A stretch of DNA of 6,451 nt. Source: Gemmatimonadota bacterium. Lineage in GTDB: Bacteria > Gemmatimonadota > Gemmatimonadetes > Longimicrobiales > Gaopeijiaceae. Position numbers and translations under genes: made by a program. Shown in pieces: positions 1 to 4,871 of the stretch. The stretch lies in the NCBI GenBank assembly GCA_018678395.1, contig JAHHMJ010000402.1, positions 1 to 6,451 of the forward strand, read 5' to 3'. The notes under the pieces were generated by a model, which saw only the letters and a list, made by a program, of their open reading frames with translations, was not told the DNA's origin and ran no database searches. Numbering within the stretch: the stretch's first letter is position 1; every line of letters starts with the position of its first letter.

Positions 1-902
1 TCCGTGAGCCGCTCGAGAGCTTTCCGACCTGGTTTTTCGACGTCGACAACGACGGCTGGCTCGACCTCTTCGTGGCGGGCTACCGCGCCGATCCCGGTGC
101 GGTCCTGGCGGAGTGGCTCGGCCGGGACGTGCCCGCCACGCTCCCGCGCCTGTACCGCAACGACGGCGACGGCACCTTCACCGACGTGACCGAGGCCTAC
201 CGGCTCGACCGGTTCCTCTACGCCATGGGCAGCAACTTCGGCGACCTCGACAACGACGGCTGGCTCGACATGCTCGTCGGCACGGGAGACCCCGATTTCG
301 CCGCGCTCATGCCGAACCGGGCCTTCCGCAACGACGGTGGGACCGGATTCCAGGAGGTCACCGTGTCCGGCGGCTTCGGCAACGTGCAGAAGGGTCACGC
401 CGTGGCGTTCGGCGATGTCAACGACAACGGTGACCAGGACATCTACATGAACCTGGGTGGCGCCCTTGAAGGCGACGAGTACGGCAACGCCTTCTACGCC
501 AACCCCGGCCACGGCCACGGCCACCGCTGGCTGACCCTGCGCCTGCGCGGGACGCGTTCGAATCGCCTCGCGCAGGGGGCCCGTGTGACCGTCGTGGTCG
601 AGCAGCCGGACGGCTCGACGCGCGAGATCCACCGCGTCGTCGATTCCGGGGGCAGCTTCGGCGGCAACAGCCTCCAGACGGAGATCGGTCTCGGGATGGC
701 CACGGGCATCGTGGCGGTCGAGGTGCGCTGGCCGGTCGAGGGCTCCGAGCAGCGCTTCACCGGCCTCGAACTCGACTCCGCTTACGAACTGCACGAGGGC
801 GAGGACGCGCCGCGCGCGGTCGAACTGCGGCCCTTCGCCTGGCCCACCGGACTGGCGCCGGCGCGCGCCGGTGAGCACGATCACCCCGGCGGAGCGCCCT
901 GA
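1..902 (+). CDS. CRTAC1-type FG-GAP/VCBS repeat protein with ASPIC/UnbV domain, 5' truncated
   Basis: The frame is open from base 3 to the TGA at 900-902 (299 residues visible) and its start lies before the window. Three FG-GAP/VCBS calcium-loop motifs are visible, counting the first full codon as residue 1: DVDNDGWLD at about 13-21, DLDNDGWLD at 81-89, and a looser DVNDNGDQD at 138-146. These belong to an integrin-alpha-like beta-propeller whose loops bind Ca2+. Residues 175-266, from RWLTLRL to YELHEG, match the ASPIC/UnbV domain that closes CRTAC1 family proteins. A short His/Gly stretch (GHGHGHRW) precedes it, and the last 30 or so residues are a low-complexity tail. Family members are normally exported and probably bind surface or carbohydrate ligands; the exact role is unknown. 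An ATG at 72 would cut the first propeller blade, so it is not the start. The gene lies 74 bp before a haloperoxidase-like lipoprotein gene in the same direction, possibly one transcription unit. Confidence 0.9.
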   Translation, partial: REPLESFPTWFFDVDNDGWLDLFVAGYRADPGAVLAEWLGRDVPATLPRLYRNDGDGTFTDVTEAYRLDRFLYAMGSNFGDLDNDGWLDMLVGTGDPDFAALMPNRAFRNDGGTGFQEVTVSGGFGNVQKGHAVAFGDVNDNGDQDIYMNLGGALEGDEYGNAFYANPGHGHGHRWLTLRLRGTRSNRLAQGARVTVVVEQPDGSTREIHRVVDSGGSFGGNSLQTEIGLGMATGIVAVEVRWPVEGSEQRFTGLELDSAYELHEGEDAPRAVELRPFAWPTGLAPARAGEHDHPGGAP

Positions 903-961
903 CTCCGTCGTTCGTCCACATACTCCGTCGTTCGTCCACATAGTCCGTCGCTCGTCCCCAT
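902..961. repeat. Three tandem copies of a 20-bp unit in the CRTAC1-haloperoxidase gap
   Basis: The unit ACTCCGTCGTTCGTCCACAT occurs at 902-921 and again, identically, at 922-941. A third copy at 942-961 differs at three positions (2, 10 and 17 of the unit). The array begins at the last base of the upstream stop codon and ends 15 bp before the ATG at 977. It therefore occupies most of the intergenic space where a promoter or ribosome-binding site would be expected. The unit is not a clear inverted repeat, so a dimeric operator is not obvious. A multi-copy regulator site, a slippage-generated expansion and neutral sequence all remain possible. Confidence 0.9.
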
Positions 962-976
962 CTTCCCCCTGGTCTC

Positions 977-2452
977 ATGCGCCGAATCTCACGCCTTCGC
1001 TCGCTGGCCCTCGCGGCCGTCCTTCCGGTGGTCTTGTGTGCCTGTGGAGGTCCCGAGGGAGGGGCCGCGGACGACTCCGCCGAGGCGGTCCTCGTCACGG
1101 CGGAGGTGCTGCGCGAGAACGTCGACATTCTCTACGGGCTCGCGTCGATCGAGCGGTACAACCCGCCCCGGGCATCGCGGCTGTTCGCGTATGCGTACGT
1201 CGCGCTGTACGAGGGTTGGGTACGCGGAGTGCCGGGGCTCGAGACGCTCGTCGGGCGCCTGAACGGCCTGGACGCCCTCCCCGAGCCGGAGGCCGGGGTC
1301 GCCTACGACTGGCCCACCGTCGCGCTCACGGCCGAGTTGGGCGTGGTGAGCCTCATCCTCGAGGGCGCGCAGCCCTTCAGCCTCTTCGAGCTCGAGACCT
1401 TCGTCGAGCGGCAGATCGAGGCCCGGCGTGAGGCGGGGGTCGGCGGTGGGGTCGTGGAGCGCTCGCAGCAATACGGCGAGGCACTCGCCGAGGCGCTGTC
1501 GGCGTGGGCCGACGCGGACCGGTACGCCGAGCGGTGGGACCTGAACGAGTACGAGCCCGGCCGCACCGAAGGGTCGTGGGTGCCGACGGCCGACTACGGC
1601 ATGTCGATCCCGCTCAACCAGGTCACCCAGATGGTCCAGCTCTTCGAGGAAGACGACTGGCGCGAGGTGCGCGAGTCCGACGAGCTACGCAGCGAGTGGC
1701 TGAGCGACCGCATGCTGCTGACCGCGCGCCCCTCGACGATCACCAATCCGAACACCGCGCTCGAGCCGGGGTGGCGACATCTCCGCCCCTTCGTGCTCAG
1801 CTCGGTGGCAGAGGTGGCGCCCCCGGGGCCGTACCCCTACGCGACCGACCCCGAGTCCGATTTCTACCGGGATGCCTACGAGGTGTACCGGGTCTCGAAG
1901 GAGTTGACCGGCTTCGACTTCGCCACCGGTCACTACTGGGCCGATCTACCGGCCCAGACGGGCACGCCCGCGGGGCACTGGCTGAAGATCGCCATGGCCA
2001 CGGTCGAGCAGAACGAGGTCGCGTTTCCCCAGGCGCTGCAGGCGCTCACGCTCACGGCCGTCGCCTTCGCCGATGCCTTCATCGCCTGCTGGGATACCAA
2101 GTACGGCACCGACGTCGTTCGGCCGGTCACCTACATCCGCGAGCAGATCGATCCGACTTGGGTTCCGGTGATCGTGACGCCTCCCTTCCCGGAGTACACG
2201 GCGGGCCACTCGGTGCAGTCGTTCGCCGCGGCGCAGACACTCACCGGTCTCTTCGGTGACCTCGGCTTCACCGACGACACGCACGTGACGCGGTACGGAT
2301 TCCCCGCGCGCACCTACGGCTCGTTTCTCGAGGCCGCGCAGGAGGCGTCGGATTCGCGCCTCTACGGCGGGATCCACTATCCGAAGGGGCTGGCGGACGG
2401 AGACCGGCAGGGTGCCCGCATCGGCGAGTTGGTGGTCGAGCGGCTGCGCTGA
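977..2452 (+). CDS. Vanadium-dependent haloperoxidase-like (PAP2 superfamily) lipoprotein
   Basis: 491 residues. The N-terminus has basic residues, a hydrophobic stretch (about 10-20) and a lipobox L20-C21-A22-C23 followed by Gly, indicating a signal peptidase II lipoprotein. The segment 'NPPRASRLFAYAYVALYEG' resembles the N-terminal region of bacterial vanadium haloperoxidase homologues. The C-terminal part carries the PAP2/haloperoxidase signature in order: K375-x6-R382-P383, then T408-A409-G410-H411, then S460-R461-x5-H467. By family comparison H467 would coordinate vanadate (or be the phosphatase nucleophile), H411 would be the acid-base His, and K375, R382 and R461 would hold the oxyanion. 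The Ser of the usual PSGH motif is Ala409 here. Enzymes of this fold either oxidise halides with H2O2 or remove phosphate, and sequence alone does not decide which. The ATG at 977 lacks a clear Shine-Dalgarno sequence and no longer in-frame start gives a better signal peptide. Possibly cotranscribed with the upstream CRTAC1-type gene. Confidence 0.88.
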   Translation: MRRISRLRSLALAAVLPVVLCACGGPEGGAADDSAEAVLVTAEVLRENVDILYGLASIERYNPPRASRLFAYAYVALYEGWVRGVPGLETLVGRLNGLDALPEPEAGVAYDWPTVALTAELGVVSLILEGAQPFSLFELETFVERQIEARREAGVGGGVVERSQQYGEALAEALSAWADADRYAERWDLNEYEPGRTEGSWVPTADYGMSIPLNQVTQMVQLFEEDDWREVRESDELRSEWLSDRMLLTARPSTITNPNTALEPGWRHLRPFVLSSVAEVAPPGPYPYATDPESDFYRDAYEVYRVSKELTGFDFATGHYWADLPAQTGTPAGHWLKIAMATVEQNEVAFPQALQALTLTAVAFADAFIACWDTKYGTDVVRPVTYIREQIDPTWVPVIVTPPFPEYTAGHSVQSFAAAQTLTGLFGDLGFTDDTHVTRYGFPARTYGSFLEAAQEASDSRLYGGIHYPKGLADGDRQGARIGELVVERLR

Positions 2453-2523
2453 TGGTGGGTCTCACGGATCGCGGCTCCGGGGTCGGCCGAAGCGCCGCGC
2501 ATCCCCCTCGTCGCGTCCGGTCA

Positions 2524-2552
2524 TTGACTCGGACCTCAAAAAGCGCGACAAT
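2524..2552 (+). promoter_or_regulatory. Sigma-70-type promoter of the cold-shock gene
   Basis: TTGACT at 2524-2529 matches five of six bases of the -35 consensus. It is separated by exactly 17 bp from GACAAT at 2547-2552, which matches four of six -10 bases, including the A at position 2 and the final T. The spacer contains an A-rich run that stands out from the GC-rich surroundings. The start site would fall near 2558-2560, giving a leader of about 180 nt before the csp ATG. The leader length fits the long untranslated regions known for cspA-family mRNAs. The prediction rests on consensus matches only. Confidence 0.65.
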
Positions 2553-2555
2553 CCC

Positions 2556-2574
2556 GTTCGTAAGCTCCGATGTG
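2556..2574 (+). repeat. 19-nt imperfect direct repeat, copy 1 (5' end of csp leader)
   Basis: GTTCGTAAGCTCCGATGTG here matches copy 2 at 2701-2719 at 17 of 19 positions. This copy lies at or just after the predicted transcription start. Its GCTCC (2564-2568) can pair with GGAGC at 2574-2578 around the five-base loop GATGT, giving a small hairpin at the 5' end of the mRNA. Confidence 0.75.
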
Positions 2575-2700
2575 GAGCGCCCAGTATCGATGAAAGGCCA
2601 TGGCTTCTTCATTCGCCGTGACCTTTCTTTTGTTTGTGGCCAGGATGGCCACGCACCGCGCGGGGAGTTCCGCGCAACAGAGCAGTCGGCACGTACGCTT

Positions 2701-2719
2701 GTTCGTAGGCTCCGATCTG
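2701..2719 (+). repeat. 19-nt imperfect direct repeat, copy 2 (just upstream of csp ribosome-binding site)
   Basis: GTTCGTAGGCTCCGATCTG differs from copy 1 (2556-2574) at two positions and lies 145 bp downstream of it. It ends 9 nt before the csp Shine-Dalgarno AGGAG. Its CTCC (2710-2713) is complementary to the GGAG (2730-2733) of that site, so it could mask it. Its GCTCC could alternatively pair with GGAGC at 2574-2578, in competition with copy 1. The pairings are short (4-5 bp). Confidence 0.75.
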
Positions 2720-2728
2720 CAATCACCC

Positions 2729-2733
2729 AGGAG
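2729..2733 (+). promoter_or_regulatory. Shine-Dalgarno site of the csp gene
   Basis: AGGAG lies 8 nt before the ATG at 2742. It is the clearest ribosome-binding site in the window and fixes the start of the cold-shock protein. Confidence 0.85.
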
Positions 2734-2741
2734 ACGCGATC

Positions 2742-2948
2742 ATGCGTACCAAGGGAACCGTGAAGTGGTTCAACGATCAGAAGGGTTTTGGATTCATCAC
2801 GCCGGAGGACGGAAGCAAGGATTGCTTCGTTCACCACAGCGCGATCCAGGGCTCGGGCTTCAAGACGCTCGCTGAGGGCGCCACCGTCGAGTTCGACATG
2901 GTGCAGGGCCAGAAGGGCCCGGCCGCGGAGAACGTTTCGGTCGTCTGA
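2742..2948 (+). CDS. CspA-family cold-shock protein
   Basis: 68 residues, the standard length for a single cold-shock domain (five-stranded OB fold). After the leader strand 'GTVKWFN' (5-11), RNP1 is KGFGFI at residues 14-19. RNP2 is represented by CFVHHSAI at 28-35, with Cys where Val or Ile is more usual. The aromatic residues that stack on single-stranded nucleic acid are present: W9, F10, F16, F18, F29, H31. The protein is expected to bind single-stranded RNA or DNA in the cytoplasm as an RNA chaperone during cold or general stress. The domain fills the whole ORF, with only a few residues beyond it. The start is set by a strong AGGAG 8 nt upstream. The gene has its own promoter and a hairpin terminator, so it is probably monocistronic. 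Which csp paralogue it is, and whether it is cold-induced, cannot be read from sequence. Confidence 0.97.
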   Translation: MRTKGTVKWFNDQKGFGFITPEDGSKDCFVHHSAIQGSGFKTLAEGATVEFDMVQGQKGPAAENVSVV

Positions 2949-2972
2949 ACCGCGACGCCGTAGTTCTGCGGA

Positions 2973-3011
2973 GGGCCGTCTCGATTCGTCGGGGCGGCCC
3001 TTCGTCGTTTT
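2973..3011 (+). terminator. Rho-independent terminator after csp
   Basis: The arm 2973-2984 pairs with 2989-3000 over 12 positions (two are G-T wobbles) around a TTCG tetraloop at 2985-2988. The T-rich tract TTCGTCGTTTT follows at 3001-3011. The hairpin starts 24 bp after the csp stop codon. A 12-nt part of the right arm (TCGGGGCGGCCC, 2989-3000) is repeated at 3011-3022, where GGGG/CCCC can form a small extra hairpin. Confidence 0.8.
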
Positions 3012-3134
3012 CGGGGCGGCCCCTTGCCCGAGCCGTTCGATCGCCACAGGCTGCTCCCGCGAATTCTCGACCGCCGGAAAGGTGATCTCGGCGTCGATAC
3101 TGAATCAGGTCCCTGCACCCCAATCCCCGACTCC

Positions 3135-4616
3135 ATGTTCGAAACCGCCGAACTCGGCCAGAAGGTCTCCGACGAGCGTTTCCAGGAACGACAGACCGAG
3201 CTCCGCCGCCTGCTCCTCGAGGCGCAGTTCAAGCTTGGCCGTACCAACACACCGCTCCTCATCGTGTTCGCGGGGGTGGACGGCGCGGGGAAGGGCGAAT
3301 CCGCGAACCTGCTGAACAGCTGGATGGACCCCCGCGGGATTCGAACGCATGCGTACGCGCGGCCGACCGACGTCGAGCGTGAGATGCCTCGGCAGTGGCG
3401 CTATTGGCGCGATCTTCCGCCCGGGGGTGAGGTCGGCCTCTACCTCTCGGCATGGTATCACCGGCCGTTCATGGACCGCGTCGATGGTGTCATCACACCC
3501 GCGGACTTCCACCGGGAACTGGACCACATTCGCAAGATGGAGCGCATGTGGGCGGAGGGCGGAGCGGTCATCCTGAAGTTCTGGATGCATCTGGGCCGTG
3601 AGCAGCAGAAGGCGCGCTTCGAGGAACTCGAGGCCGACCCGAACTACGCCTGGCGCGTGACGGACAAGGACTGGGCCCACTGGGGTCGCTACGACGATTT
3701 CGTCGAGACGGCCGAAGAGCTCATCTCGCTCACGAGTGCGGGACACGCCCCGTGGTCGATCATCGAGGGGGCCGACCCCAACTTCCGGAGTCTGGAAGTC
3801 GCCGAGACGACCCTGGCGGCTATGCGTCAGGCGCTCGCCCGCGGCAACGGCGATCACGGCCCCGCGCATCCGCCGGCGCTGCAAATGCCCGTGACCGTCG
3901 GGCAGCGCAACGTGCTCGACGCCGTCGACCTGTCGGCTCGTGTCGAAGACGAGGACTATGAGACGCGACTCGGGGAGTTGCAGGGTCGACTGAACCACGT
4001 CTATCGCGAGCGGCACGCGCGCGGCCAGGGTGCCGTCCTGGTCTTCGAGGGATGGGATGCCGCAGGCAAGGGTGGGGCCATTCGACGCATCACGCCGGCC
4101 GTCGACACGCGCCACATCGAGGTGCACCGGATCGCGGTGCCGACGGAGGAAGAGAAGGCCCGGCACTACCTGTGGCGCTTCTGGCGGCGCCTTCCGCGGG
4201 CCGGCGAGATCGCCGTCTTCGACCGCAGCTGGTACGGTCGCGTGCTCGTGGAGCGGATCGAGGGCTTCGCAACCGAAGAGGAGTGGCGTCGAGCATACGC
4301 CGAGATCAACGACTTCGAGCATCGTCTTCTGGAGCATGGGATGGCCGTCGTGAAGTTCTGGCTTCACATCTCGCCCGACAAGCAGGAGCAGCGCTTCAAG
4401 AGCCGCGAGAAGATCCCCTACAAGCAGTACAAGCTCACGGAAGAGGACCTGCGCAACCGCGACCGGTGGGACGCCTACACCGCTGCCGTGCACGAGATGG
4501 TCGAGCGCACCAGTTCGGCGCGGGCTCCCTGGACGCTCGTGCCGGGGAACCAGAAGAAGTTCGCGCGCCTCACCGTTCTCGAGACCCTCTGCGAGGCGCT
4601 GGAAACCGAGGGTTGA
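3135..4616 (+). CDS. Two-domain family-2 polyphosphate kinase (polyphosphate:AMP phosphotransferase type)
   Basis: 493 residues from the ATG at 3135, close to the 475-500 residues usual for tandem-domain PPK2 proteins, which characteristically begin 'MFE.AELG' as here. An upstream TTG at 3024 would add 37 unrelated residues and is not favoured. Two P-loop kinase domains follow each other, about 13-230 and 265-490, joined by a Gly/Pro-rich linker. The N-domain Walker A is GVDGAGKG (47-54, K53) and the C-domain one is GWDAAGKG (306-313, K312). The C-domain keeps D363-R364-S365-W-Y-G-R369. At the equivalent place the N-domain reads L104-S105-A106-W-Y-H-R110, losing the acidic residue, so catalysis probably resides in the C-terminal half. 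Characterised tandem PPK2s make ADP from AMP and polyphosphate in the cytoplasm. There is no convincing Shine-Dalgarno site. The gene lies after the csp terminator, so it probably has its own, unidentified promoter. Confidence 0.93.
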   Translation: MFETAELGQKVSDERFQERQTELRRLLLEAQFKLGRTNTPLLIVFAGVDGAGKGESANLLNSWMDPRGIRTHAYARPTDVEREMPRQWRYWRDLPPGGEVGLYLSAWYHRPFMDRVDGVITPADFHRELDHIRKMERMWAEGGAVILKFWMHLGREQQKARFEELEADPNYAWRVTDKDWAHWGRYDDFVETAEELISLTSAGHAPWSIIEGADPNFRSLEVAETTLAAMRQALARGNGDHGPAHPPALQMPVTVGQRNVLDAVDLSARVEDEDYETRLGELQGRLNHVYRERHARGQGAVLVFEGWDAAGKGGAIRRITPAVDTRHIEVHRIAVPTEEEKARHYLWRFWRRLPRAGEIAVFDRSWYGRVLVERIEGFATEEEWRRAYAEINDFEHRLLEHGMAVVKFWLHISPDKQEQRFKSREKIPYKQYKLTEEDLRNRDRWDAYTAAVHEMVERTSSARAPWTLVPGNQKKFARLTVLETLCEALETEG

Positions 4617-4621
4617 CGCTC

Positions 4622-4647
4622 CGCCGCCCGTGAAGAGGGGGGCGGCG
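4622..4647 (+). terminator. Possible hairpin terminator after the PPK2 gene
   Basis: CGCCGCCC (4622-4629) and GGGCGGCG (4640-4647) form a perfect eight-pair GC stem with a ten-base loop, starting 6 bp after the stop codon. Additional pairing of GACG (4615-4618) with CGTC (4646-4649) is possible if bases are bulged. No T tract follows, so it may be a 3' stabilising hairpin or a weak or factor-assisted terminator. Confidence 0.45.
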
Positions 4648-4658
4648 TCCCAAACACC

Positions 4659-4701
4659 CATGGACGGATCTCAGCGCGTGGGTAGCGCCACTTCGTCCAT
4701 G
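4659..4701. repeat. Interrupted inverted repeat in the PPK2-HNH intergenic region
   Basis: CATGGACG (4659-4666) is the exact reverse complement of CGTCCATG (4694-4701). Two further inner positions can pair (one wobble). Inside, GCGC (4674-4677) and GCGC (4685-4688) can pair around GTGGGTA, so the whole 43-bp block can fold into a two-step hairpin. The rest of 4702-4871 contains no convincing gene, promoter or ribosome-binding site. Confidence 0.5.
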
Positions 4702-4871
4702 CGGATCGAACGGCGTCGTGAGTCGCCCTCCGGGCGCGGGGAACGCGTCGGGGACGACGATGCCCTGTGCCGAGGTCTCGCGAGTGCGCCACGGCACTTC
4801 AGCGGACGACAGGAGCGCCGCCAGACCCCCCGTTAGATTGGTTCATCATCATGATGGACAACGACTAACGG

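Larger units (their letters stand above)
2559..2741 (+). promoter_or_regulatory. Long structured 5' leader of the csp mRNA
   Basis: About 183 nt lie between the predicted transcription start and the csp ATG. Visible elements in order are: a 5' hairpin (GCTCC 2564-2568 with GGAGC 2574-2578); an imperfect hairpin around the palindrome GCCATGGC (2597-2604); a pyrimidine-rich stretch (2619-2635); a perfect six-pair hairpin (GTGGCC 2636-2641 with GGCCAC 2647-2652, loop AGGAT); and a second one (GCGCGG 2658-2663 with CCGCGC 2670-2675). The second copy of the 19-nt repeat (2701-2719) and the ribosome-binding site follow. In enterobacterial cspA, a leader of similar length folds differently in the cold and controls stability and translation. 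The same role here is inference. Small ORFs in this stretch lack support as genes. Confidence 0.5.

Noticed and set aside
858..871. 14-bp palindrome CCGGCGCGCGCCGG near the end of the CRTAC1-type gene
   Set aside because: Built only of G and C in a very GC-rich stretch, so a chance match is likely. It is within coding sequence and has no T tract to suggest a terminator.
902..961. CRISPR-like array
   Set aside because: The 20-bp units abut without spacers, so this is a simple tandem repeat.
2452..2763. Small ORFs in the csp leader (2412-2621, 2452-2763, 2600-2875)
   Set aside because: No ribosome-binding sites, no recognisable motifs and conflict with the csp reading frame. The stretch is better explained as promoter and leader.
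3024..3134. N-terminal extension of PPK2 from TTG 3024
   Set aside because: It overlaps the terminator repeat, adds residues unlike the family, and the ATG at 3135 gives the typical 'MFE.AELG' beginning.
3105..4661. Long minus-strand ORF (518 codons) opposite the PPK2 gene
   Set aside because: The + strand encodes two clear PPK2 domains. The antisense product has no recognisable domain and is a product of GC-biased third positions.
4630..4836. 68-codon + strand ORF after PPK2
   Set aside because: It begins inside the loop of a hairpin, its composition is basic low-complexity, and no ribosome-binding site or domain was seen.
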